In this document: piece after piece, positions 31,899 through 43,679 of the stretch
Layout of the letters: each line of letters opens with the position of its first letter
How positions within the stretch are numbered: position 1 is the stretch's first letter
From: Armillaria gallica
Taxonomy: Eukaryota; Basidiomycota; Agaricomycetes; Agaricales; Physalacriaceae
Length of the DNA stretch: 64,000 nt
NCBI GenBank assembly: GCA_037576215.1
Contig: JBANDB010000007.1
Coordinates: forward strand, 4,681,001-4,745,000
Direction: 5' to 3'
Position numbers and translations under genes: made by a program
Notes under the pieces: generated by a model
Told to the model about the DNA's origin: nothing
Seen by the model: only the letters and a program-made list of their open reading frames with translations
Databases searched by the model: none

Positions 31899-32240
31899 TG
31901 TTATGGATCTCCATTTCACACTAACTTTAAGTATAGACTTTACCTCAACAAATCACATCATCAGATCTTTATGGTTTCTGGCCACTTACTATTACTCTGC
32001 TTTATTAATGTTTTATTTCTATTTTATTTTACTATTTCATATAATAAATCTAAAATCAAATTTGATAGTAAACAGACCTTCATTGGAATCCATCAGACTT
32101 TGAATCTCTTAACTCCTTGTTTAACTCTCACTCTCTATAGACTTTGCTCTGCAATCTAACTCCAGAGCTTTGGCTGAGAGAGATATTGCTAATAGCTTTG
32201 CTAATACCCATACACTTTATAGACCTTTGCTCATGCAAGT
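31899..32240 (+). repeat. degenerate solo family A LTR
   Basis: Begins TGTTATGGATCTCCATTTCA and follows the family A LTR (GCCACTTACTATTACT, then TGCTAATAGCTTTGC) to about CTCATGCAAG. The terminal TAACA is missing and a middle block is deleted. Strong C-to-T decay. Confidence 0.7.
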
Positions 32241-32676
32241 ATCAAGCAAGCAAAATGCAACCTCAGAATGCACTCTCTACTTGCATAACCCACTCCAAGG
32301 CTCTGAAATTTAACAGAATATATTCCTATACTGTCTCTCAGTATGTTTACTTAACATTTTGTATATTAAAAGTATTGGACTGCCAATAATATATGTTTTA
32401 TTCTATAGATCTGTAATTTTAAACAGTTTGCTGACATATTCTTTATGTGCAGTTCCCTGTGCTCCTATACAAAGTCAGGCAAGTGCCATAAGTAATAGTT
32501 GGCATTGTACTATTCAATCAATATATCTGATCTATAGGAATCTGGTAGGGTAGATGTTATTATCCACATTGTTGCTTTAGTGATTTAAAACAATATTAGG
32601 CTATATTTTTTTTTCTATTGTTTTAAAGATTGTGAGCCTACCAGATTAGAAATGATATATTCTCATAGTTAGTACA
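32241..32676. other. no recognisable gene
   Basis: AT-rich spacer between two family A LTRs. Nothing supported. Confidence 0.4.
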
Positions 32677-33735
32677 TGTTATGTGCATGCTAGAAGCCTC
32701 CACTTTGCACCAACCTCACTAGCCAAATTCTTTGGACTTCTTCAGACTCCACAGACCTCTATTTTATCTCTAGTTACTTGATCATTACAGTCATCACCTG
32801 GTTTTTTGTACACCACTATTCCTTTATACATTTGAATATAGCTTCTCTTGCTGCTGTGTTATGGTTCCGTTTTTATTTTTATTTGACAGAGTACAATATA
32901 GGCCATCATATCACCAACAAAAATGAAGTCAAGGAGATTGCTCATTGTGGTGCTATGGGCAAAACGAGCCAGAACCGCTTTTCAGAGCCATGAGAAATTA
33001 ATCCAAATCAGGAAAAGGCCGCCCAAATTTGGCATATGGAAGCCAGTGTACAGAGGTCCCAGCAACCGGTAAATTTGAACTTTCATCAAAAAAATTCACC
33101 ATGCTATCAAATCATTATAGAATCACCCCAAAATTATAATGTACACTCTTAAATATATCATTAACATTATGACATACTTTTTTGGATAAAAGGTGGATGA
33201 AGGAGGCTTTGAAATCCACTGGAAATTTGCCTATACAACGGACCGGGTGATGACTGTACAAGTCTCTTCAATATCCAATTTCTTCTGATTCCATCAGAGC
33301 TCTGCTCCACTATTTCTATACACTTCATTTTGATATTTCATTTCCGATTTCATTCTCATATTTCACATATTAAATCTAGAACCTGAATTTGATAGCAAAC
33401 AGACCTTCTATCAGAGTCAATGGACTCTGACTCAGAATATCTACTAGTATATAAACTATAGGATTACTTATTGCTATCCTAGTTCAAATATCAACTTGGT
33501 TAGCCAAATCTCTCTGATTCCAAATCCAACCTATCGCTCTCAAGTTTGTGGCTTCCACTCTGTTGGACTATCTTACTCTCTATTCAAACCTTTACTCTCC
33601 ATGGACTCCACTTCATAATCTAACTCCAAGGCTTCAGCTCAAGGGTGATGTTGTGAATAGCTTTGCCAAAGCCCACACACTTCATTAGGCTCTGCTTGTG
33701 CAAATTATCTTCATCTATTTGATACATTCCTAACA
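32677..33735 (+). repeat. solo family A LTR split by a MITE
   Basis: LTR start TGTTATGTGCATGC at 32677, LTR end TTCCTAACA at 33735, with the 469-bp MITE 32788-33256 inside. Flanks GTACA (32672-32676) and GCACA (33736-33740) form a 5-bp duplication with one transition. The first ~110 bp are a divergent subtype compared with A2. Confidence 0.8.
32788..33256. mobile_element. 469-bp TA-flanked MITE inside a solo LTR
   Basis: Flanked by TA at 32786-32787 and 33257-33258. Terminal inverted repeats of about 23 bp: left CAGTCATCACCTGGTTTTTT, right ends CCGGGTGATGACTG; mismatches are mainly transitions. The ends share CAGTCA with the MITE at 18354, so both are likely moved by Tc1/mariner-pogo-type transposases. 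No coding capacity. Confidence 0.82.
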
Positions 33736-33740
33736 GCACA

Positions 33741-36719
33741 TCCAAGTGTGCATGTAAAAATCTAGCTAAAATAAACTGTAGGTAGGTGTGGAAGCAGTGC
33801 TAGAATATCAAATACTTTTTTTAGAATTTAGAAATTTAAAAAAAAGCCAGAAATGAGCAGGAGGGTGGGATTTCAATGCTGGCTGAGCCAGTGCCCAAAT
33901 CATCCATTTATGAATTAGCTAATAGCCTGGCCTATTGCCCAAAGTGGCTGCTTTGTCAATTAGCATCAATTTTGCAATCTGCTCTACTGCTAAGCAGCAT
34001 TGCAGTTTGATCAAATTCTATAGCATAGTTTAGTGAGTATCAAACTATTTCTGATTCAAGCAAGTTGCTGGCTTGCTGTTTTGTCATCACATGGCTGAGA
34101 TATTGTGAAACTATACTAGAGTGTTCTTCTAATATCTCTCCTCCCCTTGTCTCATAGAACTCAGACCTACCATGCTCTTTGATGGCCTACCACTTTATAT
34201 AGTGTCATGTATATACTGTTTTGTATATAATTTATTAAACTCTAAATGGATGTTAACAAAAGGCATTGTGATTTATTCTTGTAATAACAGCATTTATGAA
34301 TCTTCTAAAATAGAAGTGTGAGAAGAGCTGTACTAGTACTTAAAGCAGGTATACCAATATGAGTTGTTGTGCTGGGCAGGGATATTCAACAAGTTTAAAA
34401 AAGAGTGACAATTCAACTGCATAATTTACAGATGAATATTGCTTGGATTAGTTCATCTGTGCCAGTCTGAGTCAGTACTGCATTGTTCAAAACGAAGAAC
34501 TAAAATTGTGTCTTCACTCCTATCATACCCATATCTGCATTCTGTTTGCTGCACATCAGATGGATATTTCCTCTAAGCAAAGCTAGTTTTTATCTTTGTG
34601 ACTGTCTCAATGTAACTCCACAGATAAGTAAATACATATGCTATTTGATATTATACAAGAGTGATACTAATAAGGTAAGGTTTTGCAGGCACCAAGTTTT
34701 ATTTATTAATATATATGGATGTCACACTATTGTGTATGTAGCAAAAAATAGATGTTCAAAAAAAGTGAAAAATTGCCAGTTATTTTATAAAGTGTTTGAT
34801 GCCTGGCAATCTTACATATGACTTTATTAACATATTTGTTAGGTTCTGATGACCTATCCCAAACTCATCATCTTGGGACATCTTTTTGCAATGATAGACA
34901 TTTGAGAAAGAGTAGTGATAATTTGAGCTGAGTGCATCAATGACTTATGAAAATTGTTAGTCTGATGATTCATTGACAGACTTGGAAGACTTTTAGCAGT
35001 GTAATTCCTGTAAGTAAGAAACCCCAGTCTCTGATTGTATTTGTGTGGTGCAGCCCTTGTCCTTGTCTTACTATAAAAATTGTTGTCTTAAGCTTTCCCT
35101 TATAACTCCACCACCCTTCTTTGGTTCTATTTTGTGATTCTCCTATTGTACTGGTTCTATTGATATTCTTACTATATCTGTCTATCTATTCAAGAATGCA
35201 CTCCTTTCTTTCAGATGGTGTATTTCAATCTGGTTGATGTTTTAATATTTGCATATTTTCTTTTTCTTTTTTATTCTTTCTCTTACTCATAGCTGCAGTT
35301 TGATGATGCCTTGGAGGATTCCATTATCAACAACATCAATTTTTACAATAATGTGATCTGTTCTCTTTTTTTGCTGCTCTTGTTGTTGCTGGACTTTGTG
35401 ATACTGATTAGTTATTTAGAGGACTATCTTTGAAGTGTCTTACACAAATTAACAGATCAGCCTCTTTTCAAGCAGTTTGCTTTATTGTTCTTTGTTCAAC
35501 TACCATTATCTTATTATAGAATCCCTCACATACACTAATCCTCTCCTTCAACAATATTACATTTCAGACTCTAATTGTCAGCCTGATCCTGTCAACACCA
35601 GTTATCTTCCTGCCAAGCTTTGGACCAAGATGTTCTTACTGCTATTGAGAGGACAATTAATGCAGTTGCAATTAATTTGTGTCTATTGAAATAACATTTT
35701 TAACCATATAGTTTTCATAGTCATTTGGCTGCAGCTGCCTTTTATTTGATAGCTTTCTTCAAGATCACAGGTTTATTAGCATCTTGTAAATAGGTCAGAG
35801 ATTGTGCTGATCTCATTCATCAAGCATAACAATGTCATCTAATCTGCCACATTCTTGAATCAATCCTTTTCTCCTTATTGTTCCTTTCTGCACTCTTTTT
35901 TAAATGTTTAAGCTGTCCACTTTCTTGCCAATGCTAGTTTCTCTTTTATGACTCCCCATATACTGTATTCTTATCTTCTTCCTTCAATGGTCACACATCT
36001 CATTATTCATTACTGCTCTCTGCAGAGTTATAGCATGGAAAATCTGCTTTTGTCTGATACTGCTTTGGAGACTTTGGATCTGGATAGATTGAAACACAGA
36101 CACTTGTTCAATTTCTCTTCTCTCTTAGAAGTCTGATTCTCCACTATTGTACATCATTGCATTTCTTTTTATTTCTGTGTTTATTAAACTTCAGGTTTTC
36201 TATAGCATTAAGGGTGTTTAACCTGAACACATCTCACTCTCACATTTCTTTGTCCATGTTGATGTCTCTCTATCAGCTGACAGTTCACATCTGCCCATGA
36301 TATTGGCATTATTCTATGGAGTCAGTTTTTATCTGGTCTTCACTTGAGAGGGTGATAAAAATCACATACTCTCACAAAGGAGCTTACAGTAGTATATAGC
36401 TCTTATATACTACTAATGAATATCCAATAGGTACAGAACTAAAATAAGTCAAGAACAGTAAAGTGAGTGAGTGACAATAGAGTAATAGATGAAGGAAAGA
36501 CCAGGCCTAAGGCCAGCTTGTTACATATGCCTTTCTGACTAGCAATGTTGGACATTATGGTAGAATAAGAAATAAAAGAGCATAACAATCTTTGAATGAA
36601 GAATAGAAGTTAATAAAAGAATATAAGAATTAAAAGAACATTATGAGATTAGTTGTTGGCATTCTCTCCATTTGTGTTAGTCTTGTTGCTCTCCATATCA
36701 ATGTAATAAAGCAAACCAC
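33741..36719. other. no recognisable gene
   Basis: Nearly 3 kb of AT-rich, CpG-poor sequence. Frames up to 91 codons (34546-34821 plus) have no motif. Splice-like signals occur near 35220-35290 but no coding exon could be assigned. Confidence 0.35.
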
Positions 36720-37215
36720 CTTTATCTGCTTTGACACCCTTTTGTAATCTGGATTGGGGTCTCCCTCTGTATCCACTGATCCAGCACTGTCCTCAATAAA
36801 TTTGGGGAGATTATCTGAGAGGTATCCATCCAGCAGGTCTGCACTATACCCATAGTGATCCTTATGGCTATCTGTGCTGTCCTTTCACAGCAATCCAGCT
36901 TTTTTATTGAGACAATGCTGGATAGCCTTTTCCTTGGCCATCTCAAGCTGAAAAAGAATCTGATGGCTGAGAAAGCAAGTCTTGTTGTACTTATGTTCTG
37001 AGATGACAACATAACTAGAGATATTGAGCTGGTAGAGATTAAAGAGAAACTTCATATTGATGTAAAGTCCTTGGCTGGTGGAAGATGGAGTAAGAAGATG
37101 ATCAAGGGTATAGTCTGTAGGCCTATTGGGGTTATTGAGATTAGGCTTGACTCACCCAATAAACTTTTCAATCTGAGTACCTGCATTGAATAAAGCTATG
37201 ATGGCATCATAAGCA
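36720..37215 (-). pseudogene. unrecognised decayed coding segment
   Basis: One minus-strand frame is coding-like over about 165 codons with only two stops: AYDAIIALFNAGTQIEKFIG, then DYTLDHLLTPS, ISEHKYNKTCFLSHQILFQL, ADLLDGYLSDNLPKFIEDSA and EGDPNPDYKRVSKQIK. Composition looks like a real soluble protein. I cannot name the family. A solo LTR lies immediately to the right, so it may be part of an older element. Confidence 0.35.
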
Positions 37216-37221
37216 ATGGGG

Positions 37222-37537
37222 TGTTATATGCATGCTGCCTGCCTCCACTTTGCCCTATTCCAACTTCAATCCTAACATCAGCATTGGACTCCACAGCCTT
37301 TGACTGCTTACCATTACTATGCTCCATTTGATATTTTATTTATCATTTCATTTCACTACTTCACATATTATCTCTTAACTCTCTATATCACCTTTGCTCT
37401 CTGTGGACTCCACTCTGCAATCCAATTTCAGAGCTTCAGCTTAAGAGTGATGTTGCTAATAGCTTTGCCAAGGCCTATGCACTCCATGGACCTCTGCTTA
37501 TGCAACCTACCTTTATTTATTTGGCACATCCCTAATA
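37222..37537 (+). repeat. shortened solo family A LTR
   Basis: Begins TGTTATATGCATGCTGCC and ends CATCCCTAATA (TAACA with C to T). About 190 bp of the LTR middle is deleted. No matching target duplication was found. Confidence 0.75.
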
Positions 37538-37999
37538 GAAGGCAGTACAAATCTGCCTGCACTCTGAGATGCCATCCTTGGCATGCATACAGCAAAGACA
37601 GTTGTTGTGCTCTATGCACTTGAGCATGTGCACCATATAGATTTAAGTAACAAGGCCTCTAAAGACACCAGAGCTGGAAGGTTTCATGAGCATCAAACCA
37701 CTCATAACTGCAATGAATCATGAATTTTTTCAGAGCTGGGGAAGAAGCCTTTGCAATCAAAGGATGAAGATAGGCTGAAAGTTTGCAACCCTTCTTGTCT
37801 TGAGGTTTAATGCAATTACTGGGCATAGCTAATGAGATTGAAGTGGGGATGGACTTGGAAGAAGAATAGTGTAGTAGAAAATAGTGAGAGTGTGGGAATG
37901 CGAGCATGGGAGGATTCACATGATGCATACCCTTTGGTATTCCTATAGAAGTATCTAATTCAAATGCTATAGAGCTCATGAAAATCCCATGCTGTTCTG

Positions 38000-39720
38000 G
38001 GTCAGAAGGTAGCCAAGCATGGCTTATTAGTAAGTTACCAATAGATGCATATCTTAATAAATAAAAATAGTTGGCAAGACTGCCAAGTTCTACAAGCTAG
38101 TCAAAAGGCATCTACATTATGTCACTGGTTGTCTATTAAACTTCAAATATAGCTTGTTCTTTAGTACTATAGTGTGATAGAATCATTCAATTTTCCATTG
38201 AGGTTCAGTCTTCAGAGTCTCTTATAATTGAGTGTCAAGATGTTCTGAAAATCTATCATTATCATTAGGAACATGTATCTAAAGCAATAAGGAGTGAAAG
38301 ACTGGATGTACTCCTCTCTGGATAAAGCTTGAAGGTAGCTTCATATAAAAAAAATGATTTTTGAAGTTTCTTGTGAATTTGTAAGAGCTAATATACTTCA
38401 GAATTAATTTGTGAGCTAGACCTTTTAGCAAACTTCAAATCCTGAGTGGATACATATATTAAATCACCTTCATGAAAGGATTCAAAATGCTGCTTTCAAT
38501 TTGTGATATAAATTTGCTTGACTCACACTTTAAAAATTGTATTATGAGCTGACATGATAGCTAGACATCACAATTGAGTAAATGTTCTGACTGAGGAATA
38601 CTTGTTTTTCATGTTTGAGTTCTATATCATTGAGGTATACACCCAGTGTTGAGCATGAACAGGGCATATCCAGTTGTCTCAGACCAGACACAGTTGAGTG
38701 TAGATTCAATGGCCAACAATTCAATACCTAATCCTTCTGAGTGGAATTGATGCATTGCCATAACATCTAGGTAATAGTATGGTTAGCCCTTTCTGTAGAG
38801 CCATCACTCCAGGGGTGATACACACTAGACATGTTCAGCTGTGTACCTGTAAACTCATGCAGTCTTCTTCAAAAGACACTTGTGAACAGTGAGTCATAAT
38901 CACTGATAATCCATCAAAGCATCTCATGGTACTTGTAGATATGCTCGAACATCAGCTTAGCTACTTGATGGGCAGAATAAGTTGTACAGTAAAGAACAAG
39001 ATGAACCATTGAGATAAATAGATTAATAATAATAGTTATTGAATCAAAAGTACTATCACAATTCTTTGAGTCAGGCAAAGGTCCCATAAAATCAACACCA
39101 ATAGTTTCCCATAGATACAATGGGATCTTGAGAGGATGTAGCAAGCCATAGGGCTCCTGGTTGTTAGGCTTGCTCATCTTGCAAGTATGACAAGACTTAC
39201 AATACAATTTTACATCTGAAACTATATCCTTTCACCATACACTCTAGCAAAGGTAATCCAATATTTTGCTAGCACCAAGATGAGCTAGAATTGAATGAGC
39301 TTCTGAAATAATAATTTCTTAAGCTGAACAACCATTTACAAGGATGCAAGGTATGCAGAAAAGTCAGTCATTGTCCTTCTTGAAATACAGGAGACCTGTA
39401 TTCTAGTTCCACTTGAAGTTAGCAAAGTGGTCCAGGTTTTCTACTATTCTTTTGAAGAGAGAATCATCAGAATAGCAATGTTGAATTGCTTTCTTGAAGT
39501 CAAGGCTATTGAGTGAAGGAATAGAATTGAACAATGTCATCCAAGTCAAGTTTGGCTCAGCATGAGAAATTTCCAGATCATAGGAATTTGCTTTGCTGGC
39601 ACTGGGAGCCTTCATTTCTTCTTGCTCTTGAGATCTATTATCATTCTGATTTTTTTCAGGTTTCTCTTTTATCCAAAGGCTTGTGTATATCTTTGCTGAA
39701 GGTCCTGCAAGTGTAGGATT
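38000..39720 (-). pseudogene. integrase of gypsy family C
   Basis: Minus-strand remnant. From high to low coordinate: pre-integrase linker (FKKAIQHCYSDDSLFKRIVE, about 39480); HHCC Cys pair in CKSCHTCKMSKPNNQ (about 39200); core WETIGVDFMGPLPDS (first Asp); ISDYDSLFTSVF (second Asp); SDGSTERANHTITQML-like segment (catalytic Glu) near 38780; and a C-terminal tail with HPVFHSLLL (about 38270) and an N-D-D-R-type segment. Many stops. It belongs to a gypsy group distinct from A and B; the RNase H of the same element is at 41520-42005, separated by an insert. Confidence 0.72.
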
Positions 39721-39734
39721 TTTTGAATACATCT

Positions 39735-41390
39735 CATTACGTCTCTCACCTGCTCTCACTGCAAGTGTAATTGACTACGACATCTCCCCACATTGTGAAA
39801 GAGTGCCATCAATGGCTGCACAGCATCATAGCACGTCCTTGCAGCTGCATACATGGCCAATCCATGTCAAGATCATGCCAATCTGATCTGATCTGAGTTC
39901 CACATGATCAGAAATTGATCTGGTGTGACCAGCAGCATTGCTGGTATCTAGTGAGTCACACATGGGCGCTGATGGGCCTCAGACTTCCGTGGCAACGGCA
40001 ACACCAACTCGGAATGAGATTGGTTAATTAACGTAGTGGCACGGCAATCAAGGCGATCGTGTGTGTGAGTGGTTCGGGGCACCTCCGTGCAGTAGAACAA
40101 TTCCTCTATACGCAAGAATACACTGCGACTTTAAGTCTGCGAAGTAGTACTGCTTGGTAGTCGAGTACTAAATGCTATGGCTTCAAGCCGGTAGGGATCT
40201 CTTGAAATGAGAGGGAACGAAAACGGGTATGACGTGAATACCACGAATCCGTATGAGAAAACGTGCTGTGAGACTAGAAAATGTTGCTCAACGTTAATCG
40301 GAGCGAGGTGAACGATGGAGAATAGACTAAACGGTTGACAATAGTCTATGGGTGAGTGAGGCGATGAGAAAACGGTGTGGGGACTTCGAATGGCGAAATA
40401 AACGTGGAACGAGATGCTGAGGGTGGACTGGCGAGAGAAAACGTGGAACTACAAAAACTGGTGGCAATACTGGTCCTATACGATGCGAGGGTGCTGAGTC
40501 GATGTCGAAACTTGTCTGGTACTGAAACGATCCTATCCTATGTCAAACTAACCTTCAAGTCCACTCGAGGGACTGATACTATACGAAAACTGGCTGAAAC
40601 TGATCCTAAGTCTGCTCTGAGACTACCCAAGTGGGCGACGATAACGATGGCGAAAGTGAAACTGTAAAAACTCCAATGGTGCGAAAGTGAAACGATGACA
40701 GCCTATAAAAGATAACGGGGGTGAGGTATGGCATGGCGATCACGTATTGGCACAGTATGAGCGTGCACCAATAGTGTTAAGAGCAAAGAGCGCGTAGCGA
40801 AGGACTCTTCACAGTTAAAAACCGTGGAATAACTCTGGTGAGTTTCAAGAGTTGACGTGCAATCAAGAATATGCTGGTGCAAACGATATATTGCCGTAGA
40901 ACGGTGAATAAACATTGTTTACTGGCGATAGACTAGAGCGTGACGATAATTGACGTAGTCTGGGGTCAACTGGAGATGAACTGCCCCTCAACTACGTTTT
41001 CTAACTAGTTTTTATACTACAAGTACGAATTTATAAATAGAGTATATATGCGAGACTTAGTAAGGCCGTAAAGCCGCACTTATCAATCTTGCTCCTAATC
41101 ATTATCTGCCCTCGTGCCCTTCTCCTCTCCAGTCCTCCCTCTACTCTATTCCACATTCTCTGCCCATTGTTCTCCATGCACATCACTTTCAAAATCATAT
41201 GACTTTCAACAGTCTCATTAACGGCCAGAAAAGAAGGCAATTTGGCAAGGGAATGAGAAGCTGTTTGGTGGAGAACTGGTGGTAGATTGTGGAGGAGTTG
41301 GGGTATTTTCCATAGGAATGGGTGTTGTTGTGAGTACATTCCTGACTCACTGTGCAGTCCTGTCAATGGTGGATATTAACCTCAGGAAAC
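39735..41390. mobile_element. CpG-rich insert splitting family C
   Basis: About 1.65 kb, far richer in CpG than the DNA on both sides, lying between RNase H and integrase of family C. It contains a TATA box (CCTATAAAAG, about 40696) and a downstream AATAAA (about 40909) on the plus strand, spaced as in an LTR U3-R unit. GAGAAAACG repeats occur near 40255, 40365 and 40434, and GCGAAAGTGAAAC occurs twice near 40652 and 40681. A minus-strand frame of 111 codons at 41031-41366 has no recognised domain. I could not find terminal repeats or a target duplication, so the ends are approximate and the class is unknown. Confidence 0.45.
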
Positions 41391-41399
41391 AACAATGAG

Positions 41400-42005
41400 G
41401 TCAAATTTTTGATACTCCCACCTCTCTTATGCATGTCTAGAGCCAATGATGCATACACAGCTTTTCATTTGTTTTGCAAACTCAGACAACATTTTTGGAC
41501 AACCCATATCCATGTTGGATCATTTTGAGAGTGCCTTGGAATATGTTGTACATGCTGCAAAGGCTTCCAGGCCTGTTAACAATGGTATGGTGATTCTATG
41601 ACTGTTTAAATAATTCATACTAATATTATCATTGTAATCAGTGTATTCTGAGTGTGCATAGACAGCTCCAGAGGCATCATTGGTGTAAATGCATGAGAGA
41701 GTATCCAAGAGGACATTGGTTTCACCAGATATGTATACTATCTCAAAATTGAATGCACTTATCTTTTCTAACCAATGTGCTTGCCTTCCTGTTAGATCTT
41801 TTTGCTTCATAAGGTGAATTAACCCTTTATAATTTGTTATTCAAGTAAAATGAATACCCTGTAGGATATTCTGATGGCATAGCATCATCTCAAGTTCTGC
41901 TAGCATTTTCAGTTCATGTATAGCATAATTCTGTTGCATTGAACTGAGCTTTGCAGAGTAGAAGGCTGCTACTTTGGCCTTCTGCCTTTCATCTTCTACC
42001 ATCCC
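41400..42005 (-). pseudogene. RNase H and connector of gypsy family C
   Basis: KVAAFYSAKLSSMQQNYAIH, ELKMLAELEMMLCHQNILQG, then LTGRQAHWLEKISAFNFEIV (41810 down) and VLLDTLSCIYTNDASG. This is the RNase H end and tether of a gypsy pol. A short segment FAKQMKSCVCI near 41460 belongs to the linker, after which the CpG-rich insert begins. Confidence 0.72.
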
Positions 42006-42480
42006 TATCTTTCATTTCTCTATGTTGGGCCTGAGCTGTTTCCCTTCTTTTATAAAATTTCCCACCTCTTCCTTACTGTTCCATCATTCTCTTCTCTCTT
42101 CCTTATTGTATTTTCCCTCATAAATTGGCTACTTGCCCCCAACTTTTGTCACTTGTTCTTCACTTTGTAAGTTCCTATATATCATGCCCTTCATCTCCAA
42201 CTGCTTCATAAGTTACTTTCACTCAAATGCCTGACATTTTCCTTCTAGTTTCTCTTCCTGGCCTCAGTGACCTAATTTTAATACCCATTGCCCCATTTCC
42301 TGCCTCAGACTCTCTATATCAGATTTCCATGACCTACATCCTTCTCAAGGATAGGTTTGCATTGAAGGTCAGCAGAGCCACTGCTATCACTACTATGCCC
42401 ACTTTGCTTTGTCTCCTCCCAAACTGAAAGAAGAAATCATAAGTTTATCACTTTTTTCCCCTTTTTACTTGTTTTTTTTT
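42006..42480. other. no recognisable gene
   Basis: Pyrimidine-rich spacer between family C RNase H and the spliced fragment. Nothing supported. Confidence 0.35.
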
Positions 42481-42494
42481 CTAACTTCCTGTGC

Positions 42495-43410
42495 AGACCA
42501 ACTGCAAAGCCTATAATGAAACCTGTAAAACTATCAACAGTTGCTTTATGGTATGTTTTTCTCTTCTCATTCATTCTTATCAAATTATTTTTCCAGATTC
42601 TCATGAACTCCAATTTCTATGGTTGGAGCATGCATGGTGCTCAAATCTACTGCTTCCACAAGCTGTGCCACTATTGCAAATATCTCCAAGTGCCTTGTGT
42701 CGGTCATGATGAGACCTCATGCAAATGTTGCACATCAGTTTGCCTCAACTGCCATACTCTTTCCTCCTCAATTCAACTTATCGCCCTCCTTCCACAGGTG
42801 GTGATGTGTGAAGCTTGTTCATCCCTCCTAACTGAGATTGGGAGCCTCAAGTGAAGCCAAAGTTTGGCCCTCCTATCAAAGCCTCAAAGACTTCATCTTT
42901 GTTGAAAGCTTCTATCCCATGACCCATCAAGAAAGAGAAGATTGACCCACAGTCTTCCAAGATCTTGAAGCCCTCTCTGACTGAAGTTGATGACTTGGAT
43001 ATTGAGGAAGTCATTGTAATGAACACTTTGGTGACCAAGCCTCCTTATAAGTGTCAAGCTATCTCCTGGTCAAATATGCCACCACTTCATCATCAAAGGC
43101 TTCTTCCTCCACCCTCATTCTACTAGTGGCAAACACCCTCCTAGCTTCAACAAGTCTTCTAATAGCAAGTTGACTACCAAGCATGCCTTTCCTAATTTAG
43201 AGGCTAATTCTGCACCTCACTCTATTCTATTGGAAGCCATCATGGCTCAGTTTAGCCCTATCTTTATTGCTGATTACCTTGAATGTCTTACTAAGAAGTG
43301 TGCACTGGCAAGTCAGAATCAGATTGGGGAGCTTAAATGTGTCAGGAGTGGATGTTGTCTTCTTCATGAAACCCAGGCATGTGGTGTTGCATCCCATATT
43401 CAGACTTTAT
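42495..43410 (+). pseudogene. spliced Cys-rich gene fragment
   Basis: Exon-like segments with fungal-type introns: an acceptor CTGTGCAG near 42496, and GTATGT...TTTCCAG at about 42551-42596. The following exon gives CHYCKYLQVPCVGHDETSCK and CTSVCLNC, a cysteine cluster like those of zinc-cluster or gag-like repeat proteins in Agaricomycetes. Downstream are KKEKIDPQSSKILKPSL and ILLEAIMAQFSPIFIADYLE. Several stops. Function unknown. Confidence 0.35.
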
Positions 43411-43679
43411 ACATCTTTTTATATATATTTTACTTGATTTTTTCTATAGCTTTACATGTATGAATTTTTATAAGATCTTCTGGCCCTGTCTACTTTCAAC
43501 TCTCTCCTTACTTGTCAAGCACTTTCCCTGCCACTTTTTTAAATGAATGAAAGTAAGAGACATCAGGACTATAAATGGCTTTGGTTGATCACTCCCCTTT
43601 TTTTTTGCTGTCTTTGTCTTCACCTTTGTCACTGACATCTTCTCCCTCTAGTCTGCACTGCAATTCTTTTCTAAAGATA

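Noticed and set aside
41031..41366. 111-codon minus-strand frame as the gag of a new element
   Set aside because: Tempting because it lies in the CpG-rich insert, but no zinc knuckle, gag motif or element ends could be seen; left unassigned.
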